Source: Diploscapter coronatus
Lineage: Eukaryota; Nematoda; Chromadorea; Rhabditida; Rhabditidae
Length of the DNA stretch: 64,000 nucleotides
Assembly (NCBI GenBank): GCA_964036155.1
Contig: OZ038422.1
Coordinates: forward strand, 87,505,201-87,569,200
Direction of reading: 5' to 3'
Position numbers and translations under genes: made by a program. Shown here piece after piece: positions 26,692-39,276 of this stretch (positions within the stretch are counted from its first letter, which is position 1; the number at the start of each line of letters is the position of its first letter). Under the pieces are notes generated by a model. The model saw nothing but the letters and a program-made list of their open reading frames with translations. It had not been told where the DNA came from and ran no database searches.

Positions 26692-28136
26692 ATGTGCGAT
26701 ACCGTAGTCCGGAGGGGAGCGGCGAAGATCTACCTGTCGACGTGCAGATGCATCTACCGTAATCTGGCCTTCGAGGAATTCCTCTTCAGGAACCACAACC
26801 TCGAGAAACAGCCCTTTGCAATGCTACTCTGGAGGTATTTTGACAAATTTTCAAAGCTCACTATTTTATTCTATCATTCAACAAGATTACTGTATCTTTT
26901 TGCAGTAATAACCCCGCCGTCGTGATCGGGAGGCACCAGAATCCCTGGGTGGAGGCGAACCTCGATTTTCTGCACGACTTCAACATCGACTTGGCGCGAA
27001 GACACAGCGGGGGTGGGACGGTTTATCATGATCGGGGTAGGAATCGAAAAAAAACATTTGCTTTATTTATGTGACATCAATTCAGGAAATCTCAACATAT
27101 CTTTCATCACATCGCACAAAGACCACTGCAGACCGAAGAACTTGCGGTTTCTCGCCGACTTTCTCAACAAAAAGTTCGGACTTCAGGTTAAACTTCATCA
27201 TATTTCCCCGAAAATATTTTCTGATTTTTCAGATAGCCCCCACGAAGAGAGATGACATGGAACTGCCTCCAAGAAAAAGTGATGAAACCCCCCGAAAAAT
27301 CTCAGGAACAGCAGCGCGAATCGCCAGAGGACGGGCCTATCATCACTTGACTCTGTTGGTTGATTCCAAGGCCGATATCCTTAAAGCCGCCTTGAAGTCG
27401 CCTTTTCGGGTACGATATCTATCTTTCCAAAAATTACGTTAACTTCTGCAAATTCAGGACCAAATTGAAACGAATGCCTCGAAAAGCGTGCGGGCCGCAA
27501 AAGTCGGCTGTATGAGGGAGGACAAGGCGAACATTTCTCTAGAGGAAGTCCGAAGAGGCATCATCAAGGCCTTCGAAGAGGGGCATGAGGTTGGAAAGTT
27601 TCAGAATAAACCTAAGGAGGACCTGAGTTTGATCGTGCGACCTATCACCGCCTATAATATTTCTTTCACAATTTCGTATCTCTAGCCTTGAATGTTCAGT
27701 AGATTTTCTCCATTTATGATGGAGTTGTAACGTAAGTTTTACTCTAACAACTACCCCTCGTATAGTTTTAATCGAACCCAAATTCTCCCTAGGTCCCCTG
27801 GGCATGCTTCAGAAAATAATCGATTTATTGATTTTTCCAGGAATGCGAAATCGAGCATGTGGACGTGCAGAAGATCAGCGAGCAGGAGACTGAGGTTGTG
27901 ACGAACTTGGAAGAGCTACTTTCCTGGGAGTGGCGATACGGAAAAACACCCAAGTTTATTTTCACAACCAAGGTTTTTTGTTTGTTTTTATGATAAAAAT
28001 GATGAGAATTTTTAAGAATGGCCACCTCAAAGTCGAAGTTGAAAAGGGCAAAATTTCGAAAATCGAAGGTAACGCCCACGATAGACATGATCTCATAAGG
28101 CAACGATTTGATTCCAGCAAATTTCAAAATTTCTAG
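26692..28136 (+). CDS. Lipoyltransferase 1 (LIPT1-like, lipoate-protein ligase family)
   Basis: LplA-family motifs are all present: [11 protein letters not shown] near the N-terminus, [31 protein letters not shown] (the lipoyl-AMP pocket), [18 protein letters not shown], and [15 protein letters not shown] near the C-terminus. Family members move lipoyl groups onto E2 subunits of 2-oxoacid dehydrogenases in mitochondria. The ATG directly follows GAGTTTCAG, so a spliced leader would join right at the start codon. The last exon uses a TTTTTAAG acceptor and ends with TAG at 28136; an AATAAA lies at 28174-28179. The intron at 27588-27840 holds loosely inverted sequences that may be an old MITE. 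It is last in a four-gene same-strand run. Confidence 0.92.
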
Positions 28137-28405
28137 TCGATTTTTCCAATTTTATTATTTTCGATAGGCGAGTAATAAATGGGTAGACTACTAGTGCAGT
28201 TTTTCGCATGAAATTTCAACAAAACATCGCACGGTCTCTAGGATACACAGAGATGAGTGAGAAATGAGCTGTTCAAGAGAGGAGAAAAGGGGAAAAGCAA
28301 GGGGGATGATTTTAATTAGCACCTCTCTTCCAATTTAACGCTCGAATACACCGAACTTAGCTAACGGGCTGAAAATTTCTTAATTCTAAGTAGGATTGAC
28401 TACCA

Positions 28406-31400
28406 ATGCTCGCGGATGAGAATTCACCCGATGGAAACTCGGGCGATTCGAAATCGACTAGCCGAAAATCGACGAGAATGGCCGCGATTCGGGCAGTTTC
28501 CGGGAAGTACAACAGCAGAACGATTTCCAATTCAAAGCCGCCTGCAACGTCCGCAACAGAAATGGTCGAATTCGCCCCCGAGTCGAGCAGGAAACTTCCA
28601 ACCGCGTCTCTAACGCTACCCTATTCGATCAGATCTGGAAGAAGCCCGAAAAGATTGGAAAAACCGAGAACTTCCGGAAGAACAGCCGATAAGCCTGTGA
28701 TGCTATCAGTGAACGACCTGAGTTCGGATACAATGACTACGAGCCGATCTGACATCGTCAAATTGCTAAATCAGCACCAGGATCTATCCACGCTCCAAAG
28801 AAAGAAGAAAAAGAAGCGGGTCAGGGTCAAAATGGAAGATGCGAAATCCGACAAAGTTGATCCTTCACCTTCGTTTCACCCCAAAATCAACTATAATAGG
28901 GTCAGAGTTGAGCAATTTTCTGATAGGAAACTCAATTTTCAGAGGCCAAAAATAATGAAGACTAGGCCCTCTGCTTTGGATCTGAATAATCCGGTCGTGA
29001 CAGAGAAAGAGAAGCCCAAAGTAGAGGCTCAGGCGAGCAAGAAGAAATTCAGCGGAATCGCCAAGACTGCTATTGTGAGTCTTTTTTGAAGCGTGCATAT
29101 TTTTGAAGAGCAGGCTAATTGCGAATGGGCATGGGGAAGAGTGAATACGTTGAATATATCCGAGAGATTAGCCTGTTGTGATAAGGATAATGGATAAGAG
29201 GCTGGGAAGGAGTCGGGATTTAGAGAAGCCTTTGAGGGGGAGAGAAATAGTGAGATAATCGTCAAAATCGCCAGTACAGCACTTTCTCTATTGATTTTTG
29301 GCGTTTTCGGTGACTTTTTATGGAGACATTGAAAATTTGAGCTAGTCCGAAGCTGGATGTTGTCCAACCAAGACAACGACAGCGATGAAGCGGCCAGATC
29401 TCGAGCCGAGGGAGCTGAGAACGTACACGAAAACCTCGTTTTCGAACCGGTAGGCCAAGATTTGCCGATAAAAGGCTAGCTGATGTTCGCCGTTTAGCCG
29501 TCTCTGCTAGCTTCATCAAATAACAATCAGCCTGTTTCGCCAAGACCCGAAGAGCCTCAACCCATCGTTAGACAGGGAGGCTGGAAGATTATCGGGAAAC
29601 TGATAATGGACAAACTGAGGTATAGACTTGATCAATTTGATAAAAAAAATCAAAATTTTTAGAAAAGTGGCCTTTTTCTACGTGACCCCAGGCTCAGCGC
29701 CGGCATACTATTGGACTTTACTCGTGTCCGTCGGAGTGTTCTACAACATGATCGCCATGGTCATATTCATCTTCGACGACGTGTTCAGGGGATTTTATAA
29801 GCCCTGGCTTGGAGCGAATTTCTTCTTCGATTTCATATATCTGCTGGATATTCTAATTCAATCGAGAACAAGTTTGTATTCTTTGTTATCTGTTGTTATT
29901 CTTTGAAAGGTACAAATTGTCTTCAGCCTACATTTCCGAGGGGTCTGAAGTAAAACAGACTGACATGACGACGAAGAACTATCTGCACAGGTCAGGGTAA
30001 AACAGTTGGCTTTTTAAATGCCAAGTTTTAGCCAAAGACTTGTACTGGACTTGCTATCTCTTTTTCCCTTAGACCTGGTGTTGTTCATCAATCCAGCCAT
30101 ATCAATTATCAGGATGGTTAGGTTGTTCAAGTGTAGGTCGATTTTATATTTTCAGATTTTTCGAACAAAACTCCATATTCAGCCTACCGCCTAGTGGATT
30201 TTGTAGCGACGACTCAGAAAAGAACATCATTTCCTCATGCATCTAAAATTTTCCTGCTTTCCTGCGCCTGCTATATTCTCTTTCATTGGAATGCCTGCAT
30301 GTACTTCCTCTTCTCAATTATCGAAGGACTAAATGGTGATTAACGCGCATAATTGTCCCAATGATCTCACCTAATTATCCTCATAGACTATGATTCGGGT
30401 GCTTTCGGCTTTAACTACTACAAAGTGTTCAATCCGGTGTTTCCTAGATGCAATGTAGGCTAATTAAGTCGAGATTAACGAGTTAGTTGCCCAAGTTAAG
30501 GTGTATGAGGACGACAATTGTCTGTATCACGAGGAGAACATTGACAGGGCCAATCCGTATGCAGAGAGATTGAATCGGTCCAGGGATTATGAAAGATTCT
30601 GGGCTGGAAAGTAGGAGATTCAAATTTAGTTTTCTTCAGGACGACATTTTTGCAGATTCGTGGTTTGGGATATGGGCAATTTCTCCCGAGAATACAGTAT
30701 GTCGATGTACTGGTCTTCGTTGACGATCACTACCTGTGGCCAACAACCCTACCCTTCGTCCTCTCCTCAGAATTTGTTAGAAGTTGTCGATACGCTAATC
30801 GGAGTCCTAGTATTTGCAACCATTATCGGAGGCAAGCTGATCTTCACCGATTTCGGTGATTTGTTGAAAATGAACATCTTTCTAGGGGTCGGCAACGTCG
30901 TGACTCAGATGAATCAGTCCGTCTACGATTTCCGCATGAAAATGGACGCCATTAAATTCTATATGAAATATCGGTAAAAACCTCTGACATGAGGCGTGTC
31001 GAAACTTGTAGTTTTCAGAATTGTAAACGTTGATATTCAAGAGAGAGTTCTGAAATGTTTCATGTACATGAACAGTCAGAGCCAACTAACAGACGAAGCG
31101 GTAATTATCTCGAATTGCTTAGCTACTTAATTACCCCCCAATTAATTCCCATTTAGGAAATTCTGGAACCACTTCCCCCTCGGCTGCAAGGCCAAATTGC
31201 AGTGAACTTACACATGGAAACTCTCAGAAAGGTCGAATTATTCAGGGTAATTATGATTTGACGAACTGCTAGGTAATTAAATTCCAAACTTCATACAGGA
31301 GTGTGACGTTGGTTTTCTGTACGAAATCGTGAGGAAAATCAAGCAACAAGTCTACTCTCCCAATGATTATCTCTGCAAAGCTGGAGAGAAGGCTAAGGTT

Positions 31401-32324
31401 GGGGCGAAAAAAAAACTTGGAATATTTTCGAGAAAAATTGCAAGTTTAGGAAATGTTCATAGTAAAAAAAGGGTTACTGTGTGTGGTTAGAGATGAAGAC
31501 GATTTCATCATGGAGGTGCGTTTCCGGAATTTTTCTCGGAAATTTCAAAATTTAGACACTCCGAGAAGGAGCCACTTTCGGAGAGCTTTCTGTCATCCAC
31601 ATTAAGGGCAATAAACTCGGTGCTAGAAGAACCGTGTCTTTAAGGTTATCTATCTGAAAATCCGAGAAAAAAAACTGTAGATCTTCAGGTCAGTAGGGTA
31701 TTCCGACGTGTATATTCTGAATCAGGACGACGTGACCTCGATTCTCCACGAGTATCCCAAAGATAGGCTAATTTTGCTGAACACTGGTGGGGGCTATTGA
31801 GAATGAGAGTTTTGAGGAAAAATTTAAGCGAGGTCAATGCTAGAAGCCCGGGAGCTATTAGATAAAGATGTGGGCGAAATGGCGATAACAGGGATTCTGG
31901 AGGACGAAACGATGTTCGGAATTCTTTCTGTGGAAGAACAACTCACTCGTCTGAAGAACATCATCCAGAACGTTGATGCTCAGATCAATAATCTTTACAC
32001 CAGCTTTAATGTGAGAAATACCTAGACATTGAAGTTTCTATTGAATGAATGGGCAATCTGTACATGGCGGAATGGCGAAGTGCAAAATGATGAAATGTCG
32101 TATTAGGGAGAAATAGTATGGAAAAGGATCATTTCGCCATTTTGCATTTCGCTATTCCGTCATTTACAAACTGCCGAATGAGTAAACCGAGGGAAAAATA
32201 AAGCGAATTTCAGGATTTATCGTCGAACATGAAACAGCGGGTGACGATACTCGAGGGCATCTACAGAACGAACCGAGCAGAGATCAAAAAGGACATCATG
32301 CGAAACACGCAGAACGTCAATTGA
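28406..32324 (+). CDS. Cyclic-nucleotide-gated cation channel subunit
   Basis: A long, basic, Ser-rich cytoplasmic N-terminus (over 220 residues in exon 1) leads to the channel core: S1 PAYYWTLLVSVGVFYNMIAM, S2-S3 FFFDFIYLLDILIQ, S4 region SIIRMVRLFK then AYRLVDF, S5 KIFLLSCACYIFLFHWNA, a pore helix with MYWSSLTITTCGQQP, S6 LIGVLVFATIIGG, the C-linker, and a CNBD with KAGEKAKEMFIVKKG, GATFGELSV and the arginine-containing ARRTVSLRSVGYSD. A C-terminal coiled-coil-like segment (LTRLKNIIQNVDAQI) follows; the stop is TGA at 32324. The filter CGQQ lacks the GET glutamate of CNGA-type subunits, suggesting a modulatory (beta-like) subunit. Which nematode paralogue this is (tax-2, cng or che-6) cannot be decided by eye. 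One acceptor is TTTGAG (29336-29341). The true start may be further upstream. Confidence 0.9.
32053..32174. mobile_element. MITE family C, copy 1
   Basis: The arms GCAATCTGTACATGGCGGAA and the reverse complement of TTCCGTCATTTACAAACTGC pair well, with inner arms GCAAAATG on both sides. The same TGTAAATGAC-GAATG ends recur at 60594-60718. It lies in the last intron of the channel gene. Confidence 0.7.
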
Positions 32325-32831
32325 ATCGAGAAATCGAGGATCGACGACTAAAGTGTACTTCATCAATGTCACCAACAGCCACATTCTGCATTTCACTAAA
32401 ATCTCAACAAGGCATATTCCCATCTGAGAGTTCAATTAGACCACTCAACGACTAAAAATAGAAAAACTCGCTTTTGCACGTATGCAGCACATTGCGAAAT
32501 AGCGTTGGAGAATTGCGAAATTCCTAGACCGTTTGAAAAAGACATGAAAAGGACATCTTCTTATTCTTTCTCGATTAATCTCGACGATTTCCATAAATCC
32601 CAGGTGATATAATTAATTGACGGCATCCATTTCGAGCCATCTGATCTTCACAAAAATGCAATTTCTTTCGATATACCCTTTTCAATTTGGGTTTTCGAAG
32701 TTGTGCGCTATACATCAGCCGTCTTTTCGAATTTTCGATGGCTGAGAAATTGTTTAGAGTGGGGAGAGACAGCGAGGTAGCTAGAGAATTAGAGAAGCAA
32801 AAAGGAGAGAGAATCACATGCTGCTGCATCA

Positions 32832-33060
32832 ATGTGGCTAGAGTGCTAGACATTACGAAATAAGTGGGCCAGAGACGCAGGGACACTTGCTCAAAGCCAG
32901 TTTCGCAAGACGGGCCTCCCACACTCTCACATCATCAATCGCGACGCATCTAGGACGCGAGGCGTTCCTTACGTTAATGCTAGCGTCAGCAATCGAGGGC
33001 AGACACGCAGAGTCGTGCAGTTCGTGGCTGTAGAACTGGTGTGTCTAGCACTCTAGCCAT
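32832..33060. mobile_element. Inverted-repeat element of about 230 bp
   Basis: The terminal GGCTAGAGTGCTAGAC and its exact reverse complement GTCTAGCACTCTAGCC define the ends. The GC-rich interior holds a second imperfect dyad around GCTAGCGTCAGC. No coding frame and no second copy in the window. Confidence 0.65.
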
Positions 33061-34881
33061 CGGGCCTGGCCTCGGCCCCTTTTACAATTCTCCTCTTCTC
33101 TCCTTCCTTTCCCCTTTTCTATTTCCCATCGCAGGGCCTATGGTATCTGATAGAGTGAAAGAGTGGCGTGTAGATTCGTAGGTTCAGCATTTTGAATTGA
33201 GAAACTGAGATTTTGACATTTGAAATTCCTAGGCCAAACCCCAATACGTTCGCACTCAGCACATGAATTGAAGTGTTGAAGCAGGAGTCCATGCATCCAC
33301 TCCCTTTAGATCAAGTCGATTCATCTTAAGCTTTGATCTATCTCAGACCTTATTCTTACCATCATAGGGCGAGTCCCTGAAAATTTATATCTACCTCAGA
33401 AGCGTTATATTTTCCGATTCGTATACGGTTTTTCATATGCATATTTTTCTAAGAATAAAATTTTTCTCCACGTATCTTCTCATGTTATGCATGCTGATCT
33501 AATGTGAATCATAGACATATGTAGTTGATCTTCGCAAAAATTGCATTTTAACTTGTTCGCGGGGATTTCGAGTACGATTAAAAAGATAGCTCAGTAATTT
33601 TCAGGAAATGTTTGAAATACGCGACTGGTAAACGAGAGGAGGGCGGTGCTGTCACTGCGAGACTCTCTGGAATTGTCGATTGTCGCCGATTGCCAATTTG
33701 CATATTCATCCGAGTTGGCGAGCCAAGTCCCTCGGATCCGAAAAATCGATAATTTGCGGATCTCTCACCGAACAGCCAATCATTCGCCCCCTCTGGTTGC
33801 CAGCAGAATCTCCCCAGCGCAAAAGAGGACGTTCTTTGCCATCAACTTCCATATAGAGCATTTTGAAGCCCAGTTGATCGCACAGATATTGATTTTGGTA
33901 AGACTTATCACATACCCTACAGTATGCATCCCCTGCATCTCCTGATAAGGATTAACAATGGATTAGGAGATTTAATCTGTCCCTTGACGGATTCCACAGA
34001 TTTCCCATTTCGGACATGTCGGACCTGCCTTTCATTTCTTTTCATCGCTCCGCCTGATCGCCTGATAAGACTTAGAATTTGCCCGTCTTACTGCTCTTTT
34101 CAAATTTATTTCACATTTCGCATTTTCTTATCTATGAGATTTGTAGTTAGAGAGAAGAGGATGTTTATGAGAAAGAAAAAAATCGATGTCAGAAAAAGAC
34201 GATAAGAAAAATTTTCTGATGGCGCCTGTTGAGCGTCTTTTGGTTACAGTGACCTTCTGTCTTTTTTATCAAATTTGAAATTAGCGAACAAATTTCGCAA
34301 TACCAGTCTTTCAGTTTTCCTCTGCCTCTCCCTTGCGATTTATTGATCTCTGTAGTTGCGAAAGAAAGAAAGGATGAGAGAAAAGAGGAGAGGGAAAAGA
34401 AAAAAGACCCAGTCACTACGAGAAAGAGAAATACGAAATCAATACAAAAGCAAAAGAAAGAGGCACATGGTATCTAGAGGCCTTACGAAATTTGTAGAAA
34501 TGAGTCCTCTAACCATACGGCCGATTACGAAAACGATGGAAATGCATAAGACTACGATAAACCACGCCCACTATTTCCTGAACCAAAGTGACGCATTCCA
34601 CATACATATTCTTGCATAACCCACCAAATCTCGCATCTACAGTACAATATTCTAATGTCCATTGCATAATTTATTCAACCGCTAACCCTACTTTCGCATA
34701 TTCAACTCCAAATGCGAAAGTACCGTATTCCTTATCTGAGAGTTCAAGGTAATTCAACCGGAAATCTTCATCTTCATCTTAATGAAAATATTGCCTAATG
34801 ACCATAAACTGCGAAATCCGGTCATTTTTGGTCTTTCGAACGATTTGAACCTCGAATTCGGATTCAGAAGGCCTGGTTATC

Positions 34882-35042
34882 CAGAGCTGTAAGTGTTTAG
34901 ACCCGCGCGAGTATACACGCATAACGAGATAGTGTATTTTCGAGAGAGAGAGAAAAGAACATGTTCTTCCTATGCTCTCTCTCGAAGACACGCTATCTCG
35001 TTATGCATGTATACCCGCGCGTGTCTAACATTTATAGCCCTG
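34882..35042. mobile_element. Long hairpin (fold-back) element
   Basis: Two arms of about 70 bp, starting CAGAGCTGTAAGTGTTTAGA and CAGGGCTATAAATGTTAGAC on opposite strands, share TAACGAGATAG and CGAGAGAGAGA. The loop contains AGAACATGTTCT. The arms are roughly 85% identical by eye. A transcript of either strand would fold into a long stem. Confidence 0.8.
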
Positions 35043-35480
35043 TGATTATCCCCATGAAATTTTTTTCCCTGAACTTGGTACCATTATCCCTGAGCTTTAT
35101 CTCATAGGAAATTGGAAAAAACCAACTTTCATCCTTCATTTAACAGTACATTTATGCACGAACAATGAAAAAATCGAGGCGAAATAGCGTTACCAGACGG
35201 TTGAAGGAATGAGAGTGTGAGAAATAGTGCGGATTACATTGGAGAGTTTCGAGTCTCTCGTATGTTAAACGATTTCGTGTTTTTAAACACAGGACGATTT
35301 AAACTCATTTAAAATGTTCTTCGCTTATGGCGTAAAGATCTGGGGTAAAAAGTTGTTTCTTTCTGAAGTTCTCTTAGGTGTAGAATCCGAATTTTGTGTC
35401 TAAATTAGACCCTGGGATATGCTAAGGCTTGTGTTTTCATTTTTCCTCTGGAAAATGACAAAATTTGGTGCTTTTCAGTA

Positions 35481-38381
35481 ATGATGGAGACGCCGTCGCG
35501 TGCCGAGCAGACGACGACGCTGAATAATGACCTTAATGACCCGACCATGGGAGTAGAGTTGAATGCGGGCAGCCAGGGCTCGATTGCCTCCGTCGGTTCG
35601 CAGGATGGAATCCCAATCTCGCAGACCCCGTCCGCTTCTCAGGAATCCGAGCCTGGGACTTGGCGAAAACGCCGATTTCGACCTCGACCACTTCCGGTTA
35701 GTTGGAAAAGCGTTCGAAAATTTTTGCACAAAATTTCACAATGAACCATAAGATTTCATAAATTAGTCAGGAGAGAATGATGAAAGAGAACTTGTGATAT
35801 TTCTCAGTCGCTGAATGAAACTCTTCCAGGACCTGTCTGGTTCCACGACATCGCTGGCGGCTTCAGATTCAGGCCTCTCGTCGTCAAGCAGCAGTTTGTC
35901 TGGGACGAACACGTCCACGTTCGCATCTGGAGTCCCGACGACGGGCACTTCTCTGTTCGATAGCGTTTCACGGAGTTCGCTGCTGAGTTCGCGCCAGAAT
36001 TCAGACGACTATTTGGCGTCGTTCATGAAGCGAGGCAGATACGAGTCGGACCTGATTACAGATGAAAGTGATGGATTTTTGTCGGTTAGAGAAAAATGAT
36101 TTCCTCAGAAGATAAACAAAAAAAAATCAGGCTGATGCCTTATCCTCTGACTCGCTGTCGAGCCCGAATTCAACCCCAGCCAGAATTCTGATCGGAGGCA
36201 GGAGCGAAAAGGAAAAACTGGAATATTTAACAAATGATTGTCTAATCGGAGATTATCACATCATCGGTGCGGGCAAAGAGGCCAAAGCCGTGCACAGGAA
36301 GACTAACATCGTCTATAATTGTCAGGCGAGTGATAAGCAATCAATGACAAAATGAGAGATTTGAATTTCAGGTCCTAGCGCCCCACGAAGTCTTGTCAGT
36401 GACCAAGGTCATCTACAGATTGGACAACGCTGCTGAAATCTACAAGGGATATGATTTGGAGCAATTAAAGTAAGGGAGAGATCTAATAAATGATAAAAAA
36501 AAACGATATTTATCAGAGAGTTGGTATTTCCTTCGAGTGCTGAATTGGTCGAGGAGGTTTCCGGGCGAGTTCTGTTGATCACCCCGATTGACGGGGGAAG
36601 TCTGCATTCGTTCGCGGAGAGCAAGGCCGAGAAAATGGCTGAGGCTGATATTGAGCCGCTTTTCAAACAGGTATTGTATTTTTATAGAGAAATATTGATT
36701 CTAAAATTTTGTTTTTAATTCAGATAGTAAGAATTCTGGCGTTCTGCCACGAGATCGGCATAATCGTTCGAGATCTGAAGCCGAAGAAGTTCGTTTTCGA
36801 CAAGGAGACGAATAAGCTGCGTCTGGGCACTGTAGTGGACTGCGTCGTGCTCGACGACCCAAATAATGACTTAGTTAAAGAGAAATTCGGATCGCCTGCA
36901 TATGTTCCGCCTGAGGTACGAGCAAGTCGATTTTTGGGAAGCAGCAATCGAATCTGCTGAAAATAAATCCAAACCTCTTAGAATTGCAACTTTTCAGGTG
37001 CTGACCAAAAAGTCCCGCGTGCACTCAGCGAAAGCGGCCGCGATGTGGGGCCTGGGCGTGACGACGTACATGGTCCTGTTGGGCAGATACCCCTTCTACG
37101 ACAACAACCCGAGGGGCCTCTTCGAGAAAATTCGCAAGGCCAAAGTCGTCTTCCCGCCGACCTATCACCTCAGCAGAGGAGGTATTTTTTGTTGTTGTAA
37201 TTTCTCTTAAAAAGTTAGAACAATAAATTGCAGCCCGAGTGATTATTTACGGCCTGCTGCGCCGTGAACCTCTGGAGCGTCCCTCCGCCTCTCAACTGCT
37301 GGCCATGCCCATTTGGAAGGAACCCTGCACTGCGCCGTGCAGAATCCCCAGGCTGTCCTCTCTTTTCCCCACTCAACAGGACTTTGCCCCAATAAGACTC
37401 AGGCTCGATCAGATGGTATTTTTGTTCTACTTTTCTAAATCTTGTATATTTTATTCTTAATTTTCAGTTCCGTCGCACGATGGAAAGAAGCCAGAATGTG
37501 GAAGAAGACTCGAACGCTCAGCCACGATTACATCAACCCCTAGCCAGACTGACACAGACTTTGCGTCTTCCCACCCAGGAGGCCACAAATTCGACCAACT
37601 CAGCGACGTCCCAAAATGGGAGTCAGGCCCAAAGACCGGCTTGGATGACCCAGCCCTCTGCGTTCTCCCCATTCGTGCCATTGCAGCAGAGATCGTCCGT
37701 CGGGCCTTCTCCAATCGCTACAAGCATAGGACAGCAAAGTCGTGCTCGATCATCGGTTCAACTTCCTACAGTAAGACAACTTTGAAAATTTCGAATTTCA
37801 CCCGTTTTCTCCTTAGGTTTCATCAGAAGACAGAGTAATTAGACCAATAGAAACGGGAGCAACGGGAACCTCCTTCCCATTGCACAGAAGCAGGACAATG
37901 GAGTCCAGGACGGAACAGCCTGTTAGTGGGGAGATCAGACCCATGCAGACTTCCAGACTTCACGCTATTCAGGTACGGGATTCTTGTTTTCTAAGGCTTT
38001 GAATTAATTTGAATTTGTTCCAGACCTTGGTCAACACTTTGTCAATGTTCTATTCGGCTAATACGAACCCAGAAGTGTCTTATAATTCATTCGAGAGACT
38101 GCAAAGACATGAAGAAATATCATTGCAGGTAACACACAATAAATAGATAAACCCAAATAAAACTTTAGATGCTTTAAAAATGCCAATTTGTACTATTTTA
38201 GAGTGAACCATCAAATCCAAGTGACGGCTATGACACTATGACATTTGAAAGGCCAGATTATTCGGCTCTGCTTGGTCCGGAAGACCCAGAAATTGCCCTG
38301 CATCGAGCTAGACTAAGACAAAGTCAACAGGAACAGCGGCAACAACAACAATACGAATCGGCATTATTAGACCAGTGGTAA
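35481..38381 (+). CDS. Tribbles-type pseudokinase
   Basis: A Ser-rich N-terminal region of about 160 residues precedes a degenerate kinase domain. Its start, LIGDYHIIGAGKEAKAVH, lacks a normal glycine loop. The catalytic loop reads VRDLKPKKFVF, which is Tribbles-like (LRDLKLRKFVF), and the DFG position is replaced by RLGTVVDCVVL, as in Tribbles (RLESLED). The C-lobe follows with FGSPAYVPPEV, AAAMWGLGVTTYMVLLGRYP and ERPSASQLLAMPIW. A C-terminal tail of over 200 residues, Ser/Gln-rich, ends at TAA 38381; I see no clear COP1-binding VPD/E motif. Tribbles proteins act as scaffolds for C/EBP degradation and MAPK signalling. nipi-3 is the obvious nematode comparison, but orthology was not tested. 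TTTTCAG immediately precedes the first ATG. Confidence 0.85.
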
Positions 38382-39276
38382 TTAACCAATTTAAATCCCC
38401 GAAACATCCTCTATTTTTATAAAATGGGTAGAAAACTACATTTAAAAGATAGGTTTATTATTCATTAAACATCGATTTTCGTAGTTCAATGAAATGATTT
38501 TTCTAAAAAATCTTTTATTTTTGATTTTGACAACATCTTACTGTATAGACTGCTGGTTGCTTGATGAAAATGAAAAATGACGCATTTTCTAATTTTCTAT
38601 ACGCTCAAAAATAAGCATGTGTGCACGTCAAATCTGCTCATTGCTTCACGTGTTTGTTCTTTTACAAATTCTGTAAGACAATATGTATGTCCGTAATGCC
38701 ATTTGCTTATTCTTGCGCGTGTAAAATGCGTCGTGTCCCATTTTCATCGGTAATCGGACGTTCACAATAGTCTACCTTCTATCATTCTATGAAATAACGT
38801 TATGTGATAAGTTCTGTAGCTGAGAATTTTGTAATTATTATTCCACAGTGGGGCTAAAATCGCCTGAATTCAATAAAAGTGTACGAAATGCGTACAAAAA
38901 TAATACGAAGCCAAATACACAACTAGACTCCAGGACTTTTATTGAAGACGGGTAAAATTAGAGTGCAGTCATTCATTTTTACCATCGGTTTTTTTGTTCT
39001 TTTATATTATTTCTTTTGTTTTTTTTCTATTTTTTAATTCGGTAGGTAGAACTTTGAGCATGTATTGCAGCATATGTACATTCAACTCTTTCCCGAATAT
39101 TAGTATACGTAAAAACAAATAAATACATTTTTATTAAAAGTCGCAGTTAATTGAAATGTAGAGAAGTTAGACATTTGTGTGTAGGGTTATGAAATCCCGA
39201 TAAAAAATACTAAAAAACTCTGTTTTTGTAATCGTGAAGTCGTGATTTTGCTGATTTTTGTTTATTTCAGCTCAAA
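38382..39276. other. Intergenic region between the Tribbles-type gene and ERGIC3
   Basis: An AATAAA at 38872-38877 is about 490 bp after the Tribbles stop and may mark its 3' end. The rest is AT-rich with T-runs (39000-39040) and nothing coding. The ERGIC3 5' end is marked by TTTATTTCAG six bases before its ATG. Confidence 0.5.

Larger units (their letters stand above)
32325..35480. other. Intergenic region with two inverted-repeat elements
   Basis: No exon chain is supported on either strand. It holds an inverted-repeat element at 32832-33060, a long hairpin at 34882-35042, pyrimidine-rich and GA-rich runs (33090-33125, 34340-34470), and presumably the promoter of the Tribbles-type gene. 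The open frames at 33646-33945 and 34356-34619 look like low-complexity chance frames. Confidence 0.45.

Noticed and set aside
33646..34619. Open frames in the interval before the Tribbles-type gene
   Set aside because: Low-complexity, Arg/Lys- or Leu-rich, no splice partners and no similarity.
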